Below, one piece after another: positions 46,580-58,674 of a stretch of 64,000 nucleotides of DNA; position 1 is the first letter of the stretch; every line of letters begins with the position of its first letter. The position numbers were made by a program, and so were the translations under genes. Where the stretch lies: assembly GCA_022410635.1 (NCBI GenBank), contig JAJVDF010000017.1, forward strand, positions 2,915,501-2,979,500, in the 5' to 3' direction. The DNA comes from Tretioscincus oriximinensis. Taxonomy: Eukaryota; Chordata; Lepidosauria; Squamata; Gymnophthalmidae. Below the pieces are notes generated by a model, which had not been told where the DNA came from, did not search any database, and was given only the letters and a program-made list of their open reading frames with translations.

Positions 46580-46710
46580 AGTTCTGGGTTGGAAAATGGC
46601 TAAAAGACAGAAAACAGAAGGAAATAATAAATGGACAGTTCTCTGGGTGGAAAGATGTTGGAAGTGAAATACCCCAGGGTCCAATACAGGGACCAGTACT
46701 GGGAGGGAAA
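46580..46710 (+). mobile_element. CR1 LINE reverse transcriptase fragment
   Basis: The frame reads VGKWLKDRKQKEIINGQF, then SGWKDVGSEIPQGP and GPVLG. This matches the CR1 motif order just upstream of the catalytic aspartates (compare WLKDRKQRVVLNGQFSEW at about 24580). The fragment stops at 'ccagtactgggagg' and runs into a purine tract. Confidence 0.75.
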
Positions 46711-46862
46711 GGAAGGGAAGGAAGGAATAACAAAGGAAGGAATGGATGGAAGATGGAAGGGAAGGAGGCAAGATAAAGAAGAAAAAATAAAGACGGCATG
46801 GAAGAGGGAGAAAGAGAATGAGGAAGTGGGTGGAAGCATGGATGACAGCAAGGGGAGGAAGG
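46700..46862. repeat. GGAA/GAAA purine-rich tract
   Basis: An imperfect A/G tract on the plus strand that begins exactly where the CR1 fragment ends. Long overlapping open frames on both strands here are repeat artefacts. Confidence 0.85.
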
Positions 46863-47730
46863 GCTAGATCCTGTTCTATTACCATAACGCAGCAGGCTAA
46901 TTCCACTAGTCAGCACCAAACTAGAATCCCATGATTACTGAAATTACAGGTGGTGCTGTATGGACCCATAAAAGTTGGAATCTGACATGATAATGTGAAG
47001 TCTAAATGGTTTCTTTCATCCATGCCAGACCTGGATCCATGTTTATTTTTTTGTTTCAAATGACTAAAATGATGATCAGAAGTGCCTAAAAGTGAATTGA
47101 GGGACTTCCTCCTATTCTGTTTTTGCCCTGGGCTTAGCTGCACTCTTTCTGTGAACATAAGAACTTGCTTCATAGACCAATGGCTATTTTAGTTTAACAT
47201 GGATTGGGACTAATGAAGGTCACAGGTCTAAATCACACCATCTGTACAACTATCACACCATCTCCAAAGTTCTCATGAACTTCAGGGGCACCCTTGAGGC
47301 CTGATCTGGATATACAGAACCAGAAATGCACCATAAGGAAGACTCTTAGCATCTTGAACCATCTTCAGATGATCTTGAGAGAAATTAGTTTTATAATACA
47401 ACGAACAATACAGTGGAATCCAGACAATGTCTGACATTGTCACTAGGCAGCAGAATTAAGGAAGACAGTTTCAGCTTTCAGAGACTCAGAGGCTTGAATC
47501 TTCCTGAAGGGAGAACATTTCCTCATATTACCTTTTGATCTGTCTCTTGTAATTCTGTTGGGATTTTGGCAAATGGTTACCATTTGCTTGACTGACTGGA
47601 TAAAAAGTACTAGTAAAAAGAAAGCATATCTTGATTATTTTAGGGGATAATCTAATTAGTTATTATATATATATGCATTATTTTTAGTGAAAAGTAGTGG
47701 CAGATACACTTTCATGTTATCTTTATGCCT

Positions 47731-47776
47731 CTCCCCCTCCCTCCCTCTCTCTCTCTCTCACACACACACACACAGA
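47731..47776. repeat. (CCCT)n(TC)n(AC)n microsatellite
   Basis: Adjacent short CCCT, TC and AC runs within 46 bases. Confidence 0.9.
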
Positions 47777-49770
47777 CTGTATTCAGCTGTTTTTTGGGGG
47801 GAAAATCAGGTTTATTCATTTTTAAAAAGAAGACAAGGAAAACAAGTTTCAACTTCAGTAAATTGAATGTCCAATTTATTTTCATTATTAGAACCTAGCT
47901 ACACTTTAACACCACAATGAAATGAAACCAGTTCCCTTCCACATTGGAAAGAACACGCAGCGTACAGATACAAAATATATACACATCCTTCATGCCCTCA
48001 GGGGTGGGTTCATTCTATTTAGCTATAAGTCTCCTTGTCAATGTCTGTTGTCAGGATCTTCTGTCAATTCTTTTCCATTAATGTTTCTCTTTCTGAAAGT
48101 TCAATCTTCTTCCTTTTTCCATATCACATTTTAATTGATCAACAGTGTAATAATAGCAGTTTTGAAGAGTCGAGTTTTTCCTTCCACCTAAAGTATCTGC
48201 CAAAATTGCTTATGTTGCTAAGAGGAGTTGTTTAACCAAGTATTGATCTTCCACCTTAATTCATAAATTCTTAAGACAGAGCATGAGGTTAATAGTTCAT
48301 GTGACTTCTTAAAGTGAACCCATCTTTTCTAAAAGCAAAGAAATATAGATGCTTGCCCTCCACCCAAAATACTGTCCATCCCCAGTTTCAGAACTGCTGC
48401 TAGGAATGTCTTAGGCTTTACAAGCATATCATCACCCTGTCTTAATACAAAAAGTATTTTTACATTTAACAAGGCAAAGTATTGTTAGTATTTGGCTTTT
48501 CTCCTTTGCTACATACAAAAAGATTCTTGTGCTACATTTCATATTACAATTTGAGAGAATAATCAATGCAAAACAATTGCTATACTCATAAGGTTGGGGA
48601 CTGAAATAGTGTGGAGAAGTTAAAAATATTACTTTTGGAGTAACTATCCTTCATGGTTGCCTAATCCTAGAGAGACATCTGTCGCCTAAGGCAGGGTCAG
48701 TCTCTCCCTGCTTCTTTCCTTTCCAAAACAAAAAAATATTTCTGATAATTCATTGCAATGGGTTCTATACTATTGGTAAATCTTACCTGAATGCTTGTTT
48801 CAGTTCCCTCCATGAAGCATGGCATGAGGATCATTACACCATTGAATAAAACTGCTCCTGCTTTTTCATCTGTATAGAAATGAAATACTCAGTGACCTCT
48901 GATAGGAACATCTCTGCAAAAGCACAAAACTATTGACAGTAAACAGAGTTTTATGTTTGCATCCTGCACAGACTCTGCAACATGGTCACTCTCCAGCAGA
49001 AAAAAGCACACATACCTGAACAAATAAGTCAGAGCCCCAAATATATACATCACCGAAAGCAAAATCCATTAAATGTATCAGACATGTTCCCAAATAAATA
49101 CGTGAGTTTCAGCCAACATCTTATTACTTAAAGCAGAAAGCTGACAACAGTTGAGCTTGTGCTAGACCTTGGAATTATCAGTGGTTTCCAGAGGAAAATC
49201 CCATTACTTTGACAACATTTTCCTTGACACCAAAGTTCTCATGCATTTACTTCTAATCATATTTCTTTTTCCTCAAACTCTCAATTCCTTTTTTCCCTTC
49301 CTTTCGCTCTTAATTACACAGACAGATTTTGTTGTTCTGACATGTACTTTTAATCCATTTTCAATTCTGAACACCTCGACTAAAGCTGGGGGGAAAAAAC
49401 ATTCTACAGGACTGAAGGTGGGTTATAAGCATCCATACGTACTAGATTGATTTGGGGCATTTTCATACCAAGAGTGCAGAGTAAGAAGGGTTTATGAGGA
49501 GCCCTTCCACATACTGGTCAGTTTAAGAAAGGCGTCTTGGATCTTGTTTTTTGGTGGACCTCTTTTAAAAGATCTACTGACATACTAGGGGATGGAGTGA
49601 GCTTTGAATTAACANGGTGTTGGGGCTGGCACAGAATAGGCTGGACCAATGTAGTTTGCCATCTTTAGCACCAGGAGCAATCTGACCCACTTTGAGACAT
49701 GTTGATTATTCTAGACCAGAGCAACCCACTCCGGTTGTGGATAGGAGGACAGTGTAGGGGCAGTGAGGAA
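47777..49770. other. unique sequence, nothing recognised
   Basis: A+T-rich, with an open frame of 93 codons at 49169-49450 (plus) that has no recognisable domain. Confidence 0.35.
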
Positions 49771-50036
49771 TTGTTGTTGTTGTTGACATATAAAACAGTA
49801 ATACATAACAAACGAGATTAGTATGCTGGATTAATCACAAACTGAACATTTCGCAAGCATCTAGGACTGTGTGATGTATTTTCCGATTAGGATGGCCCTT
49901 TGCAATGAACAGATTGTGATCCTGTCAATGTTCATTGCTTTCAAATGCCGGCTGAGATCTTTTGGCACAGCACCCAGTATGCCGATTACCACTGGGATCA
50001 CCCATACTGGTTTATGCCAGAGTCATTGCAGTTCAA
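49771..50036 (-). mobile_element. non-LTR retrotransposon C-terminus, likely R4/Dong-type
   Basis: On the minus strand, from 50036 to 49862, the frame reads LWHKPVWVIPVVIGILGAVP then KDLSRHLKAM and SLQRAILIGKYI, ending in a stop. One internal stop lies just before LWHK. This C-terminal pattern ('VIPVVIGALG ... LQKxxLLGTAxI') occurs in the last part of some non-LTR retrotransposons that I associate with the R4/Dong group. A 3' untranslated stretch and a short (CAA)n tail (49771-49784, TTG on plus) follow. The clade name is from memory. Confidence 0.55.
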
Positions 50037-50080
50037 TATTTTTATTTTTATTTTTATTTTTATTTTTATTTATTTATTAC
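50037..50080. repeat. (TTTTA)n microsatellite
   Basis: TTTTTA-type units directly upstream, in element orientation, of the LINE fragment at 49771-50036. Confidence 0.88.
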
Positions 50081-51269
50081 ATAAAAGAGATGTACAGCTG
50101 CCACGTAAGGAATTGTCCATCTCTCCTTGCTTCTTTCTTCACCAAAAGAGGTACGTATTTCAGATCATTATTTTCACTAGGAAAACAATACAAAAGTTGC
50201 ACCTTGTTGATAATTTTTCAAAATAAGCCAAATAATCTTGGCAAGGTAGAAATCTCTCTTTCAAAACAACGATGCACTTTCTGGTTGACTATATAACCCA
50301 CACAAACTCAAAGCTACAAGATCTGTACATTAAAAAATTAAACCTCTGGCAGAAAAACACATCAGTAAGCCCAGCCCTATAATAGGCACATAGATTCAAC
50401 TCTATTAAAGTGCAAGAAATATTTGGAACACATCAGAATATCTAAAAAAATTATTTAACAAACAATAATAACACCTCACTGCTTGAAAGTAGAAGCACAT
50501 TTTTAAAACATACCATAGTGATTCCTATCCTTGGTTGAGATTAACAATGATCCCAAATTCCATCATGACATATAGATGATAGCTAGTGGAGCCAACACAT
50601 AATTTGTATCTGCTAGATAGAACAATATGCGGTAACAATACAAAGTTGGAAAGTGAGTTTATATTTAATGCAACAGCTCCATAAAATTAAATAGGGTATA
50701 TCCTGGGGCAGTGCTGACTATCACACATAAATTTTGTACATTTTGTGAGATTGTCCATTCTCATATGAAGTACAAATCCTTGAATAGAAATCTACGAGGA
50801 CTGTGCCAGGAGTGACATCATTGTGATGTCACTTTCCAGTGCCTGCTTCTGGGAAGGGCACCACAGGGCTGGAAGTAATATCATAAATCTCCGCACCCCC
50901 ACCCCCGATTTACACCAGTTCTCCGGATTTGACTAAAAGGGGATTAAATGTACATGTTGGAACAGACCCCTATTTTCCAAGCTTAGAAGAAACAACACAA
51001 AGAATGAGGCATAAAAAATAAAGTTCATAACAGGAGAAAAGTAATCTGATGTGTTTGTTTAGAAAAATGAACATATTTTAATTGATTCAGAACATGAAAC
51101 GTTTTATATATTAAAAGTATACAGCCTGAACAGGTTGCATTTCTAAGGGAGAGAAATTACAATATAAAGTTCAATACTCCCACCTTGTGGCTGAAGTAAA
51201 TGCAAGTGTCAGACAAGGAACAATGTGCTATTTGCAGAGCAATGGTTTCCTGAGAGTAATTAGCATCTA
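50081..51269. other. unique sequence, nothing recognised
   Basis: The patch at about 50800-50930 ('gtgacatcattgtgatgtca', 'cttctgggaagggcacc') shares phrases with 23930-23975, 32540-32600 and 60400-60530 and may belong to an unrecognised repeat. The remainder is unremarkable. Confidence 0.35.
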
Positions 51270-51497
51270 CAAAAGGTATAAATGGATACTAGGATGGATG
51301 TCTGGATGTTGCCTCTGGAATGGAGCAACAGGCAGGACTCCTGAAATACCATTTGCAGGGAGTCATGAACAGGAGCATATTTTGCTTTCCTCTGTTCGGA
51401 CTGCCCAGGTGCATCTGGTGGGCCTCTGTGTGACAAAGAATGCTGGACTTGATGGGCTGTGGCCTGATCCAGTATGGCTCTTCTTATGTTCTAACTG
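51270..51497 (+). mobile_element. CR1 LINE 3' end
   Basis: Near identical to the end of the 24.0-25.7-kb CR1: 'atgttgcctctggaatggag', 'ggagtcatgaacaggagcat', 'tgcccaggtgcatctggtgg' and 'cctgatccagtatggctctt'. It is intact to the 'cttatgttcta' terminus. 5'-truncated. Confidence 0.88.
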
Positions 51498-51837
51498 AGA
51501 CACTTATTCAGTTTAAAGCATGAACTTTAAAATGTAAAATCTTGTCACTAATACCATGAACTCACAGCATGTCCATATATGAGACATGAGCTACATTCCT
51601 ATTAGGGAGGGAAATGTGTGTGAAAGCTGGGTGGCTTTGCACTGGTCGCATCTATTTCCTGTTTATTCCAAAAGGGAAACTGTTTTCCCTGTACTGCTTG
51701 CACTGTAGACATCTGAGTGGAGTTTGCTCACAAGTGCAGTTTAACACAATTCACATTAAGTCGACTCTGGATATAGTTTGATGTGTCCTCTGATCAGACA
51801 GCATCTGTGTCTAATTAGTGCCCAATCCTTGAAGGTC

Positions 51838-52040
51838 CAGAAGNAACCCCAGGGAGCAAGATTCAAAACAAGGACTCATGGATCTCCTGNCATTATTACT
51901 GGCTTTTGCTAGCAGTTTTGAATTTCCCCACCACTGCTCCAGCACAAAAGCTTGAACTGCTGTCAAAAGGCCAAGATGACAGGAGATCTACTGAGATCTC
52001 TCTCCCTGCCATGGACCTCAATTCTTGGGGCTACTTCTGG
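51838..52040. repeat. fold-back inverted repeat, about 200 bp
   Basis: The left arm 'ccagaagnaacccca' ... 'gatctcctgncat' ... 'ggcttttgctagcagtt' pairs in order with the inverted right arm: 'ccagaagtagcccca', 'gatctcctgtcat' and 'ggccttttgacagcagtt' read on the minus strand. The centre is near 51945. Two undetermined bases lie in the left arm only. Probably a decayed fold-back MITE; no target duplication was found. Confidence 0.7.
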
Positions 52041-52550
52041 CTTCACTAGGAGCCAGAACCATCTCTAAGGATCACAATCTCTGGGGTTTTTTACACAAGT
52101 GAAAACTTAAAAAAAAAAAAAAGCTGCATTGTCTGCACATGCTCAACACAAGTTGTGTTTCTTCCCTGCCCTGTCAGACCTCTATAATGAGAGCAAAATT
52201 GGGCAGGAAGGAGGAAAAACAATGATGTGATTTATACCCCACTTCACTGTTTTCCAAAGGTGCTCCATGGTCCATTTAACCATTCTAGGAACTGTGCTCA
52301 AAATGTTCTGCCAACTTTTAACTTTTCCCAAGGAACACAAAAGGCAGTGAAGCTATTTTACCCACAACTGGAAAGACTCAGCATGGTAAAACAGGCACTT
52401 GAACCTAAGAAACCACTAGGCACGATCTGCGTGGTTCATGTGTTAGGTCCATGGAGTTTACACATTGCCACATGCCAATAAGCACAATGTGCTTTTGGCA
52501 TCCACTCCCTAGACCATTTACAATAATGAAATCTATGCAGAAGACAAAGA

Positions 52551-52650
52551 TGAAGAGGAGGTGGTCTTTATACCCCACCCTTCTTACGTGGAGGGACTCA
52601 GAACAAGGTTAATTTTTGCCTGAAGGCTTACATCAATTATATCTTCCTCC
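52551..52650 (-). mobile_element. tRNA-derived SINE 3' fragment, minus strand
   Basis: 'tttataccccacccttctta' and 'ggagggactcagaacaagg' then 'tttgcctgaaggcttacat' is the reverse complement of the SINE 3' end. A GAGGAGG run on the left is the tail. Confidence 0.68.
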
Positions 52651-53200
52651 CAGATTAGTGGCGCTACTCATGATTCTACTTGAAATGTAGATTGCATATG
52701 CTTTCTAGACTACTAGACTTTCTAGACTACTTTCTAAGACAGTTGAGGTGAAGAGGTTGGGTCTAAATACTTTGTAAACAACATTGCAAGGATTAACACT
52801 CCTCATGTGATTGTTAGAAAAATACCTTACTTTTGACATGAACATACTTACTTATCGTAACAGGACAGAAACCAGAAAAAAATCTATGACACCATTAAAT
52901 TATAACCATAAGATCCTGGCAAACAGGATTAAAACAATGTGAACAATTTGGTTCTGTTCCAACAAGAGTGATTTCTGAGTCTAAATGTATCCATAGCTAT
53001 ATGTTACCTATAGCACATGAAATAAATGGACACATATTCTTCTAGTACTTCCCTCTCTATTTATGCCTTTTTCAGTGATATCTCTTGGGAGTTTTTTGTT
53101 ATCGAATCATCTGATAAAAACACTCAAGAATACTGAAATACACGGACTGAAAAAATTACAGAGACAATGGAGGTTCTGTTCCAAAGCATACTTTTAATCA

Positions 53201-53866
53201 TAAGAACATAAGAAAAGCCATACCGGATCAGGCCAGAGCCCATCNATTCAAGCATTCTGTCACACAGAGGCCCGCCCGAGGCACCTTGGCAGTATGAACA
53301 GAGGAAAGCAAAATATGCACCTGTTCATGACTCCCTGCAAACGGCATTTCAGGAGCACTGCCTGTTGCCCCACCCTGGAGGCAGCATCCAGACATCCATC
53401 CAATACCCATTTATACCCTTGGTGTCCATAAACCTGTCAAGTCCTGTCTTGAAGCTATCCAATCAGTTAGCTACCACCAGCTCTTCAGAAAGTAAATTCC
53501 ACAGGCCAATGACCCTCTGGGTGAACTTTTCCTTTGTCTGTTCTCACTTTTCTACCCATCAGTTTTAAGGAGTGTCCTCTGGTCCTTGTGTTGTGTGATA
53601 GAGAAAACATTTTTCTCTATTCACCCTGTCCATCACATGCATGATTCTGTACACTTCAATCAGATCACCTCTCAGACATCACCTTTTGAGGTTGAAGAGG
53701 CCCAGACGTTGCAGCCTGACTTCATAAGGGAGATGCTCCCAGACCCTTGATCATTCTTGTTGCCCTTTTTTGCACCTTCTCTAGTTCTATAATATACCTC
53801 TTGAGATGTGGTGACCAGAACTGAACACAGTATTCAAAATGTGGCCTCACCACAGATTATAAAGAA
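53201..53866 (-). mobile_element. CR1 LINE 3' end, 0.67 kb, minus strand
   Basis: Starts with 'cataagaacataagaaaagc' and continues through the 3' end into the C-terminal coding block ('catgattctgtacacttcaa', 'cagacgttgcagcctgactt', 'gcaccttctctagttctata'). It aligns with 58675-59395 over its full length. An undetermined base lies at 53245. Confidence 0.88.
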
Positions 53867-54784
53867 TCCTTGGATTTTAGTCCAATTCTTAAGGACTGAG
53901 GATAGATTAAAAGAACATGTCAGAAAAGCACCAGAATCTCCAAATCTAAAACAAAGTTAGCAGAAATAACAGATCAAAATAAAAATTCATTGGAACTCTC
54001 AGCAACTGTCAACTTCCTTTTCTTTAAGAAAAGCAAAATAAGGTCACAACAAAATTCCAGTAAAGCCTTTCTGTTTTATTATCCAAAACAGAAGGCAAAA
54101 TTTCCATCATGTACAAACTGTTAATTGAACATATTTCTAATTCCACTAAGAACCACTTGGTAATTTGCCTAGCAAGACACTTTCTGAATTGGAATGAAAG
54201 CAAATTTAAAAATCAAAAAGTCATATGATGACCATGCCAGGCACTAAACATAAAGAAAATTAAAATTACTGCAGACATCAGTAATTCTGGCCATCAGCTT
54301 TCCCTGCTGACATATTCATGGAATAATGGGGCATTTCTGGCAGCCATGCATAAAAAAATCAGGAAAATAATGTTCTATGNAATCAATCCATAGCAGATAA
54401 ACATGGGTAGAATTACCACACAAAAGTGGGACAGCAGTGTTGCATCTTCAATGGGTGTGTCAAAGATGAACTTTCAGCAGATACTGCAAGCCTTATATGC
54501 TGCACCTGTTGAAATTTCCCTGTTGACTTAACCATTACAGATCATCATCATAGTCTTCACAACAAGTAAAAAAACAATGTAATACATATTGTTAACTTTA
54601 TAAAACTGTAAATGTTTGCATAATAAAAATAAAAGATGTTTTTAAAAATGATGGTACCACATGACACATTTTCATCTCTTATTCACCTTTTGAGTCTAGT
54701 ATGAACCCAAGTGTGAGCCATCTCCTAGTTATTTTTAAGCTATTTTGGAAGATTTTTTAAAAAATGCATAGGAATGAAGCATTT
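53867..54784. other. unique sequence, nothing recognised
   Basis: A+T-rich with no exon or repeat that I could recognise. Confidence 0.35.
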
Positions 54785-54905
54785 ACACATATATTTATTT
54801 ATACTTACGCCCCACCCTGTACCCAAAGGTCTCTGGGCAGCCAACAATAAAACAGCAATACAAAATTGACAAATTAAAACCACTAAAAATAGTATTTAAA
54901 AGTGG
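54785..54905 (-). mobile_element. L2-type LINE 3' end, minus strand
   Basis: 'tatttatttatacttacgcc' then 'ccaccctgtacccaaaggtc' and 'tctgggcagccaacaataaa' match the copy at 27341-27445 in the same orientation. Confidence 0.72.
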
Positions 54906-55484
54906 GAAGGAAAAGGACATTTATTTAGCCAAAGGCCATATTAAAGTTATGTATATCTATAGAGAAAGAATAAAAAGCAAATAGNGAAAGCCTAATATTC
55001 CAACAAAAATAAGTGGTCTATATTTTAAATCTAAAATAGCATGTATCCTCAAAATTATTTATTGATCATGGATATTTCTAAACAGTATGAATACAAGGTA
55101 TTGAATCTTTTTTCTTTGTTTATTCTCCCTCATTTTATGTAACAAAACTGCCAGTGACATGAAACAAGGTAGATGCAGTATTTATTATTTTAGATCACAT
55201 CAAAGTGATCTAAAAAAATCACACTTCGATGCAAATTTATTTTTGCATCAGAAAATAGTAAATTTTGCAAAAGCTTTTCCTATTCAAATTACTTTCCCTT
55301 TTCTATTTCTGTTTTGAATTGTTGCCATTCACATTATTTCATTTAATATTTTAATAAACACTAATCAAAATAGAACACATATAGTCCCTCTCAGATGAGA
55401 GAAAAAAGTTTACCTCACAGAAACATTTTGTTAATGATGGGCCACTTGATTACATAGGCATTCTATGGACATTTTCTCAGATGC

Positions 55485-55620
55485 CAAAGGTCTCAGGGTG
55501 GTTAACAATAAGAACCAAAATTAACAGGTTAAAACAGCAATATATAAAAGCAGGGATGGGAGAACAGTTTTTTTAAACTAGAAGGCCAAGTTAAAGAGGT
55601 GGGTCTTCAACATTTTCTGA
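55485..55620 (-). mobile_element. L2-type LINE 3' fragment, minus strand
   Basis: 'caaaggtctcagggtggtta' and 'acaataagaaccaaaattaa' then 'caggttaaaacagcaatata' match the L2 region just upstream of the tail. The tail itself is missing. Confidence 0.5.
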
Positions 55621-56694
55621 ATGCACACAGAGATGACGATTGACACACCTCAAGAAGAANGCTATTTCATAGTCTGGGGACTGCCAAGGAGAACACCTTA
55701 TCCCAAATTCCCACTGAGTTTGCCTCTGTCTACTTCCACAATGATAGCAACCCATTGCTATCCAGGAAGTATGGTTTATCACTGAGCTACAGGAATTCCC
55801 CTGAAAGAGCCATACCAACAGAATGGGAGTACAATAGTTTCACAGTTGTGTTTCAGGGTGTGTGAAGCAAACAATCAGGCCAGTGCATTTCCACGTCAGG
55901 ATGCTTACAGCATTTTCAAATAGTTTACCCCACTCCCAATTTTCAATATATCTGGCAGTGGAGTTTTTAAAAAGCTGGGATAGTATGGGCTAATGTTTTA
56001 ATGCAGCATTCTTCAGATTTCTGATCCAGACAAATCCAAATTGGCTGGGGAACTTCCTGTGCTCTAATCACAATAAGGAAGGGCAGTTTGGGATGTCTAA
56101 TCCAGAGTTCTGGANTTCAAACCTTCTTTGGACATCAGCCTCCTTTGCTTCTGTGCTGGTGCCAGAAGTGTGAAGATGCTATCCTGTTCTTGTGCTGGAT
56201 TCAGGAAACAGGCTTCAGGGGCATTTTAAAATGGTACGTGTGAAACTATCCTCAAGCAGGTTATGGAGAACAACTGGAAAATGTTCAGATTGAATTTTCT
56301 GAAGATGCTATGCTGAAGTAGAGTGCTGTGTCATAATTCTAATTCTTATTCTAGCCTAAATGACTTCTATCTAAAGGCTCTCACTATGATTGAAATTTCT
56401 TTCAAATTCAACAAACATTTCCAAAGTACAGCTATGTATAAACCTGGAAAAGGATGTTTTGTTTCATTTACAATTCAGGTTTGAACCTCAATTTGAGCTG
56501 TTTCTTGACATAAAATGCCATTTAAAAAGTTCTTTAAAGAACAAAATGTGAATCCATTCAAACGAGATTCAAATGAATTGGCTAATTCAAATCTAGAGGT
56601 GTTCTTGATTTGAACTGAAAGCAGTAAAATCATCCAGTTCAATTCAAACTGGTTCAAAAAATTAATTTTTCTATTTGGATTTTAGTCATACAGA

Positions 56695-56860
56695 TCAGCA
56701 TAGAATCATAGAATCATAGAATTATAGAGTTGGAAGGCACCTACAGTTTCATTGGATCCAACCCCCTGCTCAGNGCAGGATTCATTAAACCATCCCATAA
56801 TATGACTGCCCAATCTCTGTTTGAACATTTTCCGCATAGAATCATAGAATCAAATCCATC
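56695..56860 (-). mobile_element. CR1 LINE 3' end, bird-like subtype, minus strand
   Basis: 'tagaatcatagaatcataga' (terminal 8-mer repeat) then 'gttggaaggcacctacagtt' and 'ggatccaaccccctgctcag' are the reverse complement of the same CR1 subtype as 22630-23053. A second 'agaatcatagaatc' occurs at 56838, as if two tails lie close together. Confidence 0.8.
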
Positions 56861-57332
56861 TAAACATGTAAATACATTTTCTATTATGGATGCAATACAG
56901 GCACTGTTCTGACACATAGCTTTAATCCATCTTCAGTTCTAAAGAACAGGACAAAAGCATTCTTTGTTGTTGTTGTTCTATATGGTATTAGCCAGGTTTG
57001 TCATTTGGTTAACAACCGCACAAGAACCCATTAAATGGACAAGAGCTATCTTTGTGAGGACAGCTGTGTTCCAGTTTTCCTAGAAAAACAACAATCAAGC
57101 TGGCTATTTTTGGTATAATGACACACTTGCTAGGACATCTGGACAGCAGGTGGGCTGCTTCCCATTATAAGGTTTTCTGACTGAGCGACATGGATTACTT
57201 TAGTCATGTATTCTAAACCTTTCAGCTATAGTAGCTGCTGCCTTATTGCATCTTCAGCTAGAAGATGCAGCTGAATTTCTACACATAAACTCCCAATCCA
57301 TAGAAAACATCTTCAGGACAGTATAGATTGTC

Positions 57333-57334
<2 letters not shown>

Positions 57335-57391
<57 letters not shown>
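57335..57391. repeat. (ATC)n microsatellite
   Basis: About 19 uninterrupted ATC units. Confidence 0.93.
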
Positions 57392-57392
<1 letters not shown>

Positions 57393-58674
57393 CTATTTAA
57401 GAGGTGAAATCATATATACACTGAGAGAGAACTAGTCATTCTTTAAAACAGTAGTAATATCCTGTAGTAGGAAGTTATAAATAATGAGAATTTCCTCGGC
57501 TTTTTTAAACAAGGGTTTCTAGGACTCTCCTTTTAATAGGTTTCAGGTGCAGTTGATCTTTGGAATCTGCAAGAGGAAGTAAAAGCTTTTAAGATGTTCA
57601 GAGATAAAAGTCATCGGGGCAGGAGAACAGATGGATGTCTTTCTTGTGGTTGAACCAGGAGACGCCACAAACCTCAAATCCGAGATGACAATAATGGTTG
57701 TTCTTTGAAATAATACGACTTAACATAGCCACACCTTTCATATATTCTGAAACATTTTGGTTTTTTATATGAAGAAACAATCAAGAATCAGAAATCAAAG
57801 TTGATTGACCATTTGATAGAATTTCGATCCTTGGATCTTTTCTGCACTTACATGTAGAGAACGGTCACTGGACCACAGAGCAGGAAGTATGAACACTGCA
57901 GAAAAGGACTTAGTGTACAGCATGGACAAGCTCTATCCCCCTCCATTATTTCAGTTCGGTGAGGGACAGCCTCCATACTACACATATAGCATATCATCCT
58001 CTCACTTAATTGCAACAAGAGCTGGGCTTGTCTGATACTGGAAGACCTGGTCTATCACATCCTCACTTCTGCTATAACAGGTCCCATCACTATGGAATGT
58101 TTGTGGATTGCTGTTAAATAGTCCACCCCAGGTATGTTTCAGGAATGGGGGGGGGGGGTTGTAGTTGAAGATTGGGGTAGAAATTGGTGATCCTTCATGG
58201 GTCTGAGGCTATTAAAAAATTACTGCACAGTGACTAATATTTTCTGATTTTAGCAAGAAATGAAAAAGTGGTAGCTACCAACTACCAGAAGCAAGTCTGA
58301 AACAAATGGATTAACTAGACCCATTCCAAACTGGTTTCAGCTGGAGGATGTTCACTTAGATCACTGTGGTGGTTTTGATCCAGGAGGTGCTCCATAATTT
58401 CTCAAAATCATGGTACTCTGCTGAAGAAACTTTAGGAACTGAGATTTGGAGACACTATTTTACAGTGGTTATCTTTCTGTTAGACTCCAGAAAGTAGCAA
58501 TGGCCAATTGTTGAAATTACAAGGGGTAATTGTGTGTTCTTTGCTTTTTAGCATCTCTATGAAGCCACTGGGTAACAATATTGTGAGTTTTAGAGTGATG
58601 TTACACAGCTCTATTTCTTCATACCATCTTTATCAATGGAGACAGTTCAGGCACTTGATAGCTTACTGAAATAA
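57392..58674. other. unique sequence, nothing firmly recognised
   Basis: A 60-codon minus frame at 57598-57780 has a more protein-like composition than the other small frames here (contains HLFSCPDDFYL at its end), but I recognise no family and no splice structure. A 12-base G run lies at 58147-58158. Confidence 0.3.
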
